Shown piece after piece: positions 33,201 through 43,400 of a stretch of DNA of 64,000 bases. The translations under genes were made by a program, and so were the position numbers. Each line of letters begins with the position of its first letter. Within the stretch, counting starts at the first letter, position 1. The stretch is from a virus. The notes beneath the pieces were generated by a model. The model worked only from the letters and a program-made list of their open reading frames with translations, was not told the origin of the DNA and did not search any database. The stretch covers positions 1 to 64,000 of IMG/VR virus record IMGVR_UViG_3300010160_000037; one strand, written 5' to 3'.

Positions 33201-36200
33201 TACAAAATCAAACAGTAACAGCATTGGGCAATGCTCCTCAAACTATCAACACATACTTTGGTGGCGGCATTTATGCTATTGACAGTATCAATCGATTAAT
33301 AGATACATTTACAACTATTGTTACTAAGGGTCCTGCATTTAGTCCAATTGGGTACGAAGGTGCTGGTACATTCTCTGCATTATCTCCTACATCAGCAGAC
33401 TACACACAAGTAGCATCTACAGTATTACAGGCTGATCAGGTAGGTGTAAACGAATATCAAATTACATTAAATGTTCCTACGCAGGGTCCTGGCATTAATC
33501 AAACAATATATTTTGGTCAAACATCAGTTTATCCTTTACAAGATAAAGATGTTCCAGATATATATTCCGATCGAAAAGTTGATCCATGGGGTTCTATTGG
33601 CGGAAGTCTAGTAGACGGTGGCGTAATTAGCGATCGTTCACCAATCCAGTCTTTTGTTTACGATGCGTTTACTCAGGTCAACCAAGGTGGTATTGGTATC
33701 CATATCACAAACAACGGCTATGCACAGCTGGTGTCTGTGTTTACAATTTTCTGCGGTACTTCTGTGCTTGTAGAGAACGGCGGTATTTGTTCTATTACTA
33801 ACTCGAACGCCAACTTTGGCGACTACTGTCTAGTATCTAAAGGCTACGGTAAGCGCAGTTTCTTTGGTGAGATTACTAATCCGGCAGTCCTGCCTTACTA
33901 TCCAAACGGTTTCTTTCCACAGAATCAACAAGTCGAAGTATACTGTCCAGATCCTGCTGACCGTCCGCACATTGGACAGGTTATGGAAGTTGAAGTTCCG
34001 GAGACATATCGAAATGCGCAAGGCTTGCCCGGTTATCTTTCTGCTATTGTTAATACCAGCACACTAACCGCAGGCAGTATCAGTATTGACGGTATTGACA
34101 CTACTGGTGTTGTTATTGGTCAAAGCATATATGCACGTGACCAATTTGGTAGCTACAATGATCTATTTGGAAATCGATACATAACTGAAGGTACAGTGGT
34201 TACAGACGTTAACTTCCTGTCAATTTCGCTAAGTAGTCCTATTAATGCAGGTGGTGGAGATGTTGCTAATGCTAATTTCTTTACCATGTATGTAACAGGA
34301 AACGCCTATTATACTATTAGAGGAAGCACATTAGCACCAGATCCTTTCACTCCAGGAACCAAATTAATTGGTGCCAGTAGAACCGAACAAGGAAACGATC
34401 AAACGATTGAAGAGATCCAAGCAATTACCTATCTAAGTAGTTTAACAAATAGTGTTGTAACTAACAAGTTGATCAATGCGTTCCAATCAACAATAACACA
34501 ATTTACAAATATTGCTCTAGCAACAGGCGGCCAGTCGACCGTGAGAATGGGCCAATTGTTTACAACATTAGAAACTATAATTAACAATGGTCCAAGTTCA
34601 GCACCTACGGTTGCTAGAACAGGAATCGTAGCACCAGGTGCAAGCGATTCATCTTCGTTGTTAAGGTCAAACAAATTATTCTTACAAACTGAAATTGTTA
34701 ATTATATCAATAGTCTTTATTTTGTCTATGATCATGCTACTTGTAAGCGTGATCTAGGATACATCCTAGATAGCTTTGCATATGATGTTGCTTTCCAATC
34801 TAATTATCAAGCTATTAAGAGTGGCCAGGCATATAACAGAAATGTTGCAGGTAGCAAATATGTTTTAGAAAATGAAAAAACACAAACTACAGATGCAATT
34901 AGCAGGCTAGGTGCTATCACCAACCAATTAGCTGGTGTTAGTACAGTGACTTCGGCTATTAGTGTTATTAACTTAGATGCTATCTACATTCAAAATATTA
35001 TCAACAACGGTGACGGCGCAGGCCCTGCATACTCTATGCCTGCTCCTGCAGGATTAGATGCAGGCATTGTTGGTGCTATTAGTTTAATCAATAACAATAT
35101 TCAATTTATTACAGAAGAATTAATTGGATGGATCAACTATACATATCCAGTATTCACATATGATGCAGTTAAATGTAAGAGAGATATGGGTTACATTTTA
35201 GACGCTGTACATTGGGATGTACTATTAGGTACAAATTATCGTGCTGTAAAGGCGGGCCAAGCATATTATCTTGGCAATGCCGGTAATGTATTAACCTATG
35301 AAAAATCTGCAACGATTGCGGCATTTAATTTTATTAAAACAAATGCATTGTTATTACCTGCGGTAACCGTAAGTACTGTAGCAACAACTACGTTGAATAC
35401 TGATATTGCAACAATCAATGACATATTACAAAATGGCGTAAGTGTATCTCCAACAGTAACCTACACATTACCTTCAAATATTGCTTCTGGGTTTGATAGT
35501 GCAAGTTTATTATTACAAAATAATATTGCATTTATTCAAGCAGAAGTAGAAGCTTATGTATATACAACTTATACAGCTGGCGGTTTTATATATGATCGTA
35601 CAAAATGTAAACGTGATGTAGGATACTTGATGCAAGCACTCATATACGATATTACGTATGGTGGAAACTCTATGAGTGTTGACGCGGCCTTACAATATTT
35701 TGATAATTCTAATAACAATGTCAGTACTATTCCAAACGAAGAAACACAGACTGTTGCGGCTATTAACTACATCAATACTATTTGCCAGCGCATTATAGTT
35801 AACTTGTCTCCGTTAGTATCATATCAGACAGTTGGCATTATTACTCAATATAAAAACAGTTCTTATATAAACGGGGCCAACGCAGGCTCTACCGTGGCAT
35901 TATTGATCACAGAAATGAGTAATATTGTAGGTAATGGTCCTGGATCAGCACCTATAATTACAACTCCAAGTATTACTTGGGTAAACGCGACGACCCGTGC
36001 GGCCGGAATAGCAATTAACGCAAATGCAAATTCAATCGCAACTCAAGCTATTACTTTCATTGGACAAAATTTTGATGTATTCACATACGATCAAACTGCT
36101 TGTCGTAGAGATATAGGCTATATATTGCAGGCCCTGATATATGATTTAACCTACGGTGGTAACTGGCAAACTGTTGACTCTGGAAGATTATACTGGAACG

Positions 36201-37054
36201 GAACAACGTCATTGATTCCAAATGAACAAAAACAAACAATTGGCGCATGGAATCGCATGTTGTATCTACTAGGTCAGATAATTCAAAATCAAAATCCCGC
36301 GAATAGTTACCAGGCGACATATAGTCAATTCACCAATGGCTCGATAACTACCGGTGTAAATGCTTTACCTGCGTTAACTAACTCGATTGGAATATTAACC
36401 AGCATCATTCAAAATGGTCTCAGCTACGCTCCTGCTATTGTATATCCAAACATAACGCAAGCTTCTTCTGTGTTGCAGGGAATATACAACATTATCCAAA
36501 CACAAAAGACTTCTCTAGTTAATCAGGTAATTACATACATTGATGGAAAGTATAACGGATTTGAATACAATCAAGCACTATGTAAACGTGACGTTGGGTA
36601 TATCATTGATGCTGTAGCGGCTGACTTAGTAAGTGGCGGCAATTACAATACTGTATTAGCTGGTCAAAGTTACTATGCCCGTGCCGGAACACATCATTAT
36701 GTAGAATTAGAAGACAACATTACTGATGCAGGACTATTTTCAGATAAGGCACTGGTGAATTTCTATCAACGTTCATACATGTCAGCTTCTGGCTACTTGT
36801 TTGAGTATGTAGGTGCAGGTTCTAACTACGGTGCATTACCACAAATTGGTCGTGCAGATCCAATACAAGAAAGAGAAACTATACAGTTGAATAACGGTAA
36901 GGTATTCTTTACATCAACAGACCAAAACGGTGACTTCCGTATTGGCCCAGGATTGGTAATTAGCCAGGCAACTGGTGTGTTATCAGGACGTACATTTACT
37001 AAGTCATTGTTTGCTAATTTGACACCGTTCATCTTGGCAATTGAAGGAATATAA
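27218..37054 (+). CDS. giant fibre protein with beta-helix scaffold and 15 Cys-Arg-Asp repeat domains
   Basis: A 3278-residue structural protein. The N-terminus RITGPLLASNLLRDGVNLAV, then LYLDVTTGRIGIKTNSPQYD, is a typical aquatic T4-like fibre attachment start. Residues about 225-320 are a pectate-lyase-like beta-helix opening (VLYVNEDGSDTNDGG, IKVAPGLYRENNPI). Ten copies of a ~160-residue domain follow (about 430-2030), then beta-helix continuation (VFTIFCGTSVLVENGGICSI, GDYCLVSKGYG, about 2130-2210), five more copies (about 2470-3140) and a final NGKVFFTSTDQNGDFRIG segment. Each repeat contains the pattern (Y/F)(D/N)xxxCxRDxGYxxDxxxxDLxxGGN. The repeats look largely helical, unusual for a fibre shaft. 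No catalytic motif or C-terminal chaperone is seen. Recognition of host polysaccharide or use as a long spacer are possible roles. Confidence 0.85.
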   Translation: MAVGRITGPLLASNLLRDGVNLAVETNLLYLDVTTGRIGIKTNSPQYDLDVNGTANVGSLIVLNTSTLGLLTITKTASSGTIGSTLGPIHIKPAIGNEIKLDADTTVDGDLHATGNITADGNIVLGNQLGVDTLTVGAEFLSSLIPKTPNTYNVGSQTNNWKNGYFQQVQAGNLKAYGSTITNLLASQGIDIAPKGGPLNVRGEIRVWGQNPLGTAPVTSNVLYVNEDGSDTNDGGAMDPSRACRTVSGATKSPLYKEGTSIKVAPGLYRENNPILMKQYTSVIGSDLRTTLIEPMNKTQDLFHVQSGCYVAQLMMYNGRSGRFPGGPGYAPGTNRGAYATAFPPQVNGTKIDLFHSPYIQNCTNQSGPWLYDGTMFVPNQTIQIPEAVGTATYPSNTTTFTVTLSTGSVYVGQSINGGPPSPGFQNARTLLLANKAFIQEQTIAYVNQTYGGPFQYNSTKCARDTGLIVDGLGLDLIYQGTSQSVFSGLQYWSQGSYTGQIASEVTTTTNAFNYISGLAQQIVRNIVIAAPYQNTLTQVTNLPAGAVIDATRVGSLFTTVTNIITYGPAGITDKIIPNGTTITSNTSTVAAYNLLQANKNFLKSETIAWINVFSPGSFVYDKDKCKRDVGYIIDCISFDLLRGGNRQAIQAGTVYYGYSNTTTIPNEIEQTTMAYQYMKSVISAVVQSQQLVSFYQSEVTQVLDSVNPGSAAAATTISSNIDLITRLITVGPAGAPSLVPISLTQTSTAGLLNAYALLNANKNFIKAEVIAYTNSLPNFVYNQEKCKRDVGIILENVSFDALVGGNAKAIESGLAYFNGVNSVIAGQETQSVGAINYVKSLTNSIITNMQAPNLLGSTATQQQVINYSFPGGIVAQDSLNNAYDTITTIITNGPSSAPTSFLGSAPDPHYMSAEILLQANRSFIQEEVVTYLNQQFLTFPFNTAKCQRDGGLIVDSIALDLLFPTATDSQSNFAGLQYWSQSSYTGLIASEITTTTNSITYLNSLAQKIILNDTSGPRYQSASIQDTTVAPSTAEVASSIGTNFDLILDILNNGTVGITDKIIPSGLATNDPRVVHAYTQLQNNKSYIQDEVVAYVESTKTADFVYDQTKCRRDVGYMIDSISFDCLYGGNRQSIMAGVDYYSHSAVTSVQTPAETTATIAAYTHLSDIIVGIITATPIARTANNLIDQVIDLPPATSAEVTSARAKIAKISNIITNGPSVASALTPISLTPSTNENIQRAYALLEANRDFIANEMVQYAQNTYNGGGFQYNQAKCSRDTGLLVDGFITDLGWSANGYTNTRFAGLQYWNQSGYTGQIVNELTTTTAAINYVKTMAKEAIVNTVGTRYQSTITQQINLPSATLSEASTIDTEFKIITDILTTGTVGITDKVVSNGLAITSANAQNAYNILQANKAYFQAEAIAFVETTKTQSFVYNQDKCFRDTGLIVDTICQDLMFATTSSQSTFAGLQYWAQTSTSIPGEVTTTTNAINYVSDLAQKIIVGNKSGTRYQSAVAQTTSTSLAYGTAVEQSTLSSEFNLITDIITNGVVNLTNRIVPNGYVSSTVATTLNAYNLLVANLTYLQAEAVAYVESTKTAGFTYDQTKCRRDIGYMVTSVAFDLLWGGNKQAIQSGAYYYNYSASTSTIPTEKPQTLAAYNYLKTLVGNIVTNTAITPSKGNTAIQYTNAEPATVAEVTALQASISTITNIITNGPSVAATKLPISLTPSTNIAVGNAVDLLQANRQFIQQELVAWINENYGDFTYDLAKCKRDVGYMIDSVSYDLLWGGNRQAITSGVYYYSFSGPSSIPGENQQTLAAYQRMSEILGDIITNSPIQVSSGNVTPQQFNNSPSTIETASALNAMVALLLDIINNGPTAAGTKQPISLERNTDQNIVNAQTLLTLNRQFIRDEVIAYVNSSFPNYQGNNGFNYDQSKCYRDTGLIIDAISQDLLVGGNRKTIEAGVSYWTGGRNVVYDELPQFNAALTYIKDLSRQIVQNQTVTALGNAPQTINTYFGGGIYAIDSINRLIDTFTTIVTKGPAFSPIGYEGAGTFSALSPTSADYTQVASTVLQADQVGVNEYQITLNVPTQGPGINQTIYFGQTSVYPLQDKDVPDIYSDRKVDPWGSIGGSLVDGGVISDRSPIQSFVYDAFTQVNQGGIGIHITNNGYAQLVSVFTIFCGTSVLVENGGICSITNSNANFGDYCLVSKGYGKRSFFGEITNPAVLPYYPNGFFPQNQQVEVYCPDPADRPHIGQVMEVEVPETYRNAQGLPGYLSAIVNTSTLTAGSISIDGIDTTGVVIGQSIYARDQFGSYNDLFGNRYITEGTVVTDVNFLSISLSSPINAGGGDVANANFFTMYVTGNAYYTIRGSTLAPDPFTPGTKLIGASRTEQGNDQTIEEIQAITYLSSLTNSVVTNKLINAFQSTITQFTNIALATGGQSTVRMGQLFTTLETIINNGPSSAPTVARTGIVAPGASDSSSLLRSNKLFLQTEIVNYINSLYFVYDHATCKRDLGYILDSFAYDVAFQSNYQAIKSGQAYNRNVAGSKYVLENEKTQTTDAISRLGAITNQLAGVSTVTSAISVINLDAIYIQNIINNGDGAGPAYSMPAPAGLDAGIVGAISLINNNIQFITEELIGWINYTYPVFTYDAVKCKRDMGYILDAVHWDVLLGTNYRAVKAGQAYYLGNAGNVLTYEKSATIAAFNFIKTNALLLPAVTVSTVATTTLNTDIATINDILQNGVSVSPTVTYTLPSNIASGFDSASLLLQNNIAFIQAEVEAYVYTTYTAGGFIYDRTKCKRDVGYLMQALIYDITYGGNSMSVDAALQYFDNSNNNVSTIPNEETQTVAAINYINTICQRIIVNLSPLVSYQTVGIITQYKNSSYINGANAGSTVALLITEMSNIVGNGPGSAPIITTPSITWVNATTRAAGIAINANANSIATQAITFIGQNFDVFTYDQTACRRDIGYILQALIYDLTYGGNWQTVDSGRLYWNGTTSLIPNEQKQTIGAWNRMLYLLGQIIQNQNPANSYQATYSQFTNGSITTGVNALPALTNSIGILTSIIQNGLSYAPAIVYPNITQASSVLQGIYNIIQTQKTSLVNQVITYIDGKYNGFEYNQALCKRDVGYIIDAVAADLVSGGNYNTVLAGQSYYARAGTHHYVELEDNITDAGLFSDKALVNFYQRSYMSASGYLFEYVGAGSNYGALPQIGRADPIQERETIQLNNGKVFFTSTDQNGDFRIGPGLVISQATGVLSGRTFTKSLFANLTPFILAIEGI
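28497..33310 (+). repeat. block of ten ~160-codon Cys-Arg-Asp repeats
   Basis: The CxRDxG core recurs near protein residues 460, 624, 786, 945, 1110, 1275, 1439, 1604, 1766 and 1933. Two subtypes occur. One has CKRDVGY and GGNRQAI followed by a Tyr-Tyr-Tyr segment. The other has CxRDTGL and FAGLQYWSQSxYTG. They alternate irregularly, suggesting duplication followed by shuffling. Confidence 0.85.
34640..36660 (+). repeat. block of five further Cys-Arg-Asp repeats
   Basis: CxRDxGY cores near residues 2507, 2651, 2796, 2960 and 3120, with SNYQAIKSGQAY, TNYRAVKAGQAYY, GGNSMSVDAALQYF, GGNWQTVDSGRLYW and GGNYNTVLAGQSYY. These five are more divergent and are separated from the first ten by beta-helix-like sequence. 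Confidence 0.8.
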
Positions 37055-37066
37055 GGATAAAATAAC

Positions 37067-37453
37067 ATGGCATTAATTCCATTAAACGTATTCAAGACAA
37101 AAACTTTTGTCTTGACCACACAAACAAATACATTTGTTTATACAGCACCTGTTGGAGTTACATCAATCGTATTGATGGCAAACGTATCCAACGTAACAAC
37201 AGCAACTACAGCGGCAGTAACTTTTGCGCACCATAGGAATCTTCCGGTCTTGCCGGATGCACAGGGCAACGGAGGGCAGGCGGCAAACGTAACTACAGAA
37301 ATTGTTTCAGGATTTCAGATACCTCCGCAAGATGCTTCAAACATGTTGCCCGGTAAAATGATTATCGAGAGTTTAGACAGCGTAGTGGCATACGCAGACA
37401 CTGTTAGCTCATTAAAATTAACTCTAAGTATCTTAGAAACAGCCAACGCATAA
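37067..37453 (+). CDS. small beta-sandwich virion protein (second copy type)
   Basis: A 128-residue protein: FVLTTQTNTFVYTAPVGVTS, IVLMANVSNVT and AAVTFAHHRN, followed by a polar loop and IIESLDSVVAYADTVSSLKL. This is the common small accessory design, 'T..YT.P.G..SI.L...VSN', seen near tail fibres. It resembles the 26073-26402 protein in layout and lies in the same position relative to a giant fibre gene. It starts 12 nt after the 3278-codon gene, so the same mRNA is likely. Role: fibre-associated structural protein, inferred. Confidence 0.65.
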   Translation: MALIPLNVFKTKTFVLTTQTNTFVYTAPVGVTSIVLMANVSNVTTATTAAVTFAHHRNLPVLPDAQGNGGQAANVTTEIVSGFQIPPQDASNMLPGKMIIESLDSVVAYADTVSSLKLTLSILETANA

Positions 37454-37465
37454 TAGGAATCAACG

Positions 37466-40400
37466 ATGCCATCATTACTAAGCGGTCGTGTAAAATTAAT
37501 TAGTCCAGGCACTAATTACACGGTAATCAACAACTATATCAGTCTAGGCCAAGCACAGGCTGGTTTGGGTGCCTCACCTACGACAAACACTGGTTACACC
37601 TTAGTAATTGGACCTAATGGTCAGGCAACATATACAAACACACTTGGTCAAATTGCGTTTAGTACAGGTACTATTACTTCACAAGCACCAACTGGTGACC
37701 TAACTCTTAATCCAAGCGGCACAGGTACGATTACACTTAACGGTCCTGTTAACATTCCTCAAGGTATTCAAGGTAGTGGATTTAAAACAGAAGCCAAACG
37801 TGCTACTACTGGAAATATTTTACTTAACGAATCAACATCAACAGTAACATATGACGGGTATCATGTAGATTACCTAGATCGTATCTTGGTCAGAGCACAA
37901 ACTGATGCAAGAGATAATGGTATCTATTATGTTTATACATCAACATTTGCTACAAATGTAGTTACAACACAGATAAACTACACACAAAATAGTTTCACAG
38001 CTACAACCTACAACATCGGTGATGCAAATAGTCTAGTTGCAGGTAGCACACTTACCAGTTTGTTTGTTGGCAACAACACGACCATTGTTCAAATACTAGA
38101 CAGCTCAACGTTCTTGATGAGTAATCCTGGATTAGGAACCATCACTGGTGCAGTTTCTACAGCATCAAGTAAAGGCTTAACTAACTCCGTAGTGCTATCA
38201 AGAAGTACTGACGCAGTTAACACCAACGGTTTAAAACATATTGTTGTTCCTATCGTAGGCGGAACCTATGAAGGTAGATTATTCTTCACATCATTCCTGG
38301 CAACACAGGTAGTTGGGGTTGACCCAATTAATTGGTATGAGATCGTTGATAGTACATCTTACCAAACTGTCTATAGCAAATATTTAGAAAATGTAACAGT
38401 TGGTCAATATCTCCCAAATGCCGGTCAATTTACTTTATTCACGGCTACTAACACAGCAACATTTGCCAACCCAACTGACTCAACAGCAACTACAAACGGT
38501 GCTGTGGTAGTAACTGGCGGCGTTGGAATCCAGAAGAGCTTATTTGTCGGAGGTGCAACAAACATACAAGGTAGTTTGAATGTAAACAGTCAGGCAAATA
38601 TCAGTCCAGCTGATGCAACAGTATTCATCCAGCCGACTGGACTAGGAACAGTTACGATTAATCCATCTACCAAAGGTACCATTAACAACATGGACGTTGG
38701 TAACAGTATTCCTAAGAATGGTACATTTGTTAATCTTACTGCAAACAATCAATTATTAGTAACTTCAACCTCAGAATCTACAAGTACAACAACAGGTGCT
38801 GTTCAAGTTGCGGGCGGTGTTGGCATTGGCGGCAACCTAGTTCTAGGTGGTCAGTTAATATTCAGCGGACTTGCGGACGAGTTTGTTGTTAATAATTTCC
38901 GTGCAAAAGGACAAGTACTGTTTACTACAAGTACAAATTCAACGTCAACAACAACAGGTGGACTTGTTGTAAGTGGTGGAGTCGGCATCGGACAAGATCT
39001 AGTATTAGGTGGCAAACTAATATTCCAAGGGTCGGGTACAAACTTATCTTTAAGTACGCTATCAGTTACATCTAGTTCACAGTCAACCAGCACTACTACC
39101 GGTGCGTTAACTGTAGTCGGTGGAGTTGGTGTAGGTGGAAACTTAACCCTAGGCGGTCAACTAATATTCAGTGGCGCAGCCGGCGATTTAAAAGTAGCAA
39201 CGTTAGCAGTTACATCAACTACCAATTCAACCAGCACAACTACAGGAGCATTTACTGTTACTGGCGGTGTCGGTATTGGACAAGATTTGGTATTAGGCGG
39301 AAGTCTAATATTCACAAACGCCAGCGGTACTATCAGAGCAGAACAGATCCACATCCTTGGAACACAAACTTCAGTAAGTACAGAAACAGGTGCTCTAGTT
39401 GTTGACGGTGGCGTAGGTGTTGCTAAAGATGTTGTAGTTGGTGGCAACTTGGACCTAGGTGGTCAGCTAACATTTAACAAATCATTCACCGCAACATTCG
39501 TTGCATTGCATATCACCAGCACAGCAAGTGATGTAGCTACATTTAGCAATAATGCAATTTATGTTGAAGGCGGCCAGGCTGTTAAGAAAGACCTAAGTGT
39601 ATATGGCAACACAGTCCTATACGGTAATCTAACTGTAGCTGGTACACAAACAATCGTTGATTCGCAGAACACTTATATTATTGATCCAGTGATTGACATT
39701 GGTACCGGTATTGATAACACTCCGTTGTTAGTTAATGACGGATACGATCGTGGTATGTTGTTACATTACAGCACCGGTAACGGCCCTCAATTTGACAATC
39801 ATGCATTTGTTGGGCGTGATGTAACTACCGGATTTTTAACTTATAAAGTTAACGTTTATCCAGGTGGCTACGAAACTTTCCCAGCGCAATTTGCGAATAC
39901 TGGTAGTTTTGGTACAGCACAATTTGGTGGCTTACGACTAAGCGGCGGAGCGGTTGCACTGAGCACAAATACAGGTGACCTGCAAGTACTAGGTGGCATT
40001 GGCGTTACTGGCGGAAGCTATTTTGGCGGTACATTAACATTAGGTAGTCCGTTAGCAAATACAACGCAAACTATAAATCATGCATTAGTAGTATCTAGTG
40101 GCGGTATTGGGGTAGCGGGCGCCAGCTTTTTTGCAGGACAAGTTAAGTTTTCAAATGCTCAAGCATCAACAGATCCATCATCTGGAGCAGTGGTTCTTTC
40201 GGGTGGCCTGGGAGTAGGTGGCTCAATCTTTACAGCCGGACCAATGCGCATAAGAAACAGCACAGAGTCTGTAAGTACTGGCACAGGCGCTCTAGTTGTT
40301 TCAGGTGGTGCAGGATTTAACGGTGACATCTATGCACACAACATCTATACAGATGCAGGCCTAACACAGTTAGCAAACTTCAACGGTGGACGTATTAGCG

Positions 40401-43400
40401 ATCCGTTGTTGATTGATAATACTACAAGTGCATACAGCACAATGACAGGTGCGCTACAAGTACGGGGCGGCGTTGGTATTAGTGGTGCATTATGGGTTGG
40501 CGGTACTGCAAACGTCAGCAACTTGTTTGTAAATGGTGCGGCAGTATTAACTACATCAAGTCCAACAGGATTCAACGGCGGTACAATTATATATCCATTG
40601 CAAATTGGATACAGTACTTCCACACTAAACACAGCTGGCCTAACAGTCAACTCAGACGTTAACTCTGTATCAACAGATAGTGGAGCAATCGTAACTATTG
40701 GCGGCGTGGGAATTGCACAAGATCTGCATGTTGGTGGAACAATTTATCGCGAAGGCGATATTACAACTGCCAACTGGGGACAGACCGGTATCGCAGTTAA
40801 CTTAGCCAGTGCTGTCTATACAGATAATCAAGCATCTGGTTCGTTTACGAATACAAACAACGTTTATGTCGGCCAGCCAATTATTAATTCAAGATACGGC
40901 TCTGCATACGCACAAGCAAACACAATCTATATTGAAGATGCTCCTAAAGTCAAGACAACCGCAACTACAAGCATTGCAGATTCATACGCAGTATGGGTTA
41001 ACAACGGCAAAGTACACATTAATAGCACAGCGTCTAGCGCAACAAACTATCTAAACAATGCTCTAAGTGTTGCAGGTGGTATTGGTATTGCAGGAGCAAT
41101 TCAAGCAAGCGGCCCATTAAATGCTCCACAGGTATTTGACAACGGAAATCGTGTTGTTACATTTGTTGACATTATTGACGGTCCAGGTATTTCATCAAGT
41201 CCTGATAAATCAGGTGGCTCAACCGCTACTATCACAATCAACAATACTGGCGTTCTAACAGCAAATGCTGGTACTGGTATTGTCGTTGATAGAGCAACTG
41301 GTGATGTCACAATCAGCAACGTTGGCGTAACCAAGATTGAAACAGGTCCTGGCATTAGTGCTTCGACCAGCACTGGTACTGTGTCACTTGTAAACACAGG
41401 TGTCCTAAGTCTAACAGCAGGAACTGACACAGCAGTATCATTTACAACTGGCAACATTACAGTTTACAGCACAGCTACATTGGCTTCTGTAACCAGCAGA
41501 GGTGCAACAACAACCAGCACTATCCGTTTAACTAATACACAAACTGGTCTAGTTGTTGGCGGCGATGCTATATTCTCTGGAACTGTTGCAGTTACTGGAA
41601 CATTAAACATTGGTGGTGCAAGTATCAGTGGTGGCAACGCTACATTTACATCATTACAAGCAGGCGATACACTGATTACTGGACAACTAACAGTATCAGG
41701 AACATCGACATTTATCAACAGCCAACAATTAACAGTTGTTGATCCTGTTATTGATGTAGGAACAAATATTAATAACGTACCGTTATTAGTAAATGACGGA
41801 TTTGATAGAGGTGTGTTAATACATTATAACACTACTCTTTCAAATAACATTGCATATGATGCTCACGCATTCTTAGGACGTGATAACGTATCAGGCAAGT
41901 TAACTTATAGAACCAACATTTGGCCAGGCGGTGTAACCGATGTTCCAAATCCTTTTAATTCAACAGGCACACTGGGTTATGCGGTATTTGCTGGATTGAA
42001 CTTAGAAGGCGGAATTGCTTCTACAAGTCCAACATCAGGTGACCTACAGGTCGTAGGTGGTATTGGTGTTGGCGGCGCAAGTTATATCGCCGGTCAAGCA
42101 AGATTTGGTAGCCAACTAAATGCTAATGCTACAGCAACTGGTGCAGTTATTGTTGACGGTGGCCAGTCTATTACTAAAGATCTGTACATTGGCGGAAACG
42201 TTATTGTACGTGGATATGTTCTAACTACAGCAACAGCATATAACGGTGGCGAAGTATTCAATCCTGTTATTGTAACAAATGGTACAAGTGCTACAAGCAC
42301 ACTAACCGGTGCATTGATTGTACATGACGGTGGCGCTGGTATTGGCGGAGATGTTTGGATTGGTGGCGCCCTTAATGCTAAATCAGTCCTAGTTGACGGG
42401 CGAGCAATTACAACTGACATCCATTTAGTTACTGGTCCGGGCTTAGTCGGTGATGTAACAACATCATCAGGCGGTGTAACCATCACAATGACCAACACAG
42501 GTATCTTGAACTTAGATGCAGGTCCTGGTATTAGTCTTGCAAACACCGGTACCAGTGGCATAACAACTATCACCAACACTGGTGTAGTGTCGATAGCAAT
42601 TAACGGTCTAGGCCTAAAAGCCAGTACATCAACCGGTTCTGTTGTACTAACAAACATTGGTGTAACCGCGGCAACAGCAGGGGCGGGTATAAGTGTAAAT
42701 CAAACTACTGGTTCAATCATTATTACCAACGTTGGTGTACAAAGTATTGGTACTATCGGCGGCGGCATTACAGTTACTACCAGTACTGGATCTGTGTTCT
42801 TATTAAACTCAGGTGTAACGAGTCTTACAGCAGGCACAGATACTAACGTAACTGCAATATCAGGTGATATTACAATTTGGGATATCAGTACACTACAATC
42901 GGTAACTGGTCGTGGTAATATTACAACTCGAGATATAATAATTGATAGTACAACACCAACTTCTAATACAGCCAGCGGAGCATTGGCAGTTACTGGTGGT
43001 GTTGCAGTTGGACAAAACTTGTATGCAGGCGGCCAGATTTATGCACTTGGCGGCTACTTGGGATTAAATCCTCCTGCGATCTTTGTTAATAATACAAACG
43101 TTACTGTAACTGATAATGTAAATGAGCACAAGGTTTCTGTTGCGATCAACGGAACTACTACAACTACATTTGATATCGTTGGGGAACACATACTTTCTAC
43201 AACAAATTCAACAAGCACTACTACTGGTGCATTGATAGTTGATGGCGGAATTGGCCTTGCTAAGAATATATATGTTGGTGGAAGTGCTACAGTTGCAAAT
43301 ACTCTAACGGTACTAAGCACATCAACAATGGGTTCTATATTGCCTCTAGCAGGTGGATATTATAATCTAGGAAGTCCAACACAGCGTTGGGGTACGTTAT

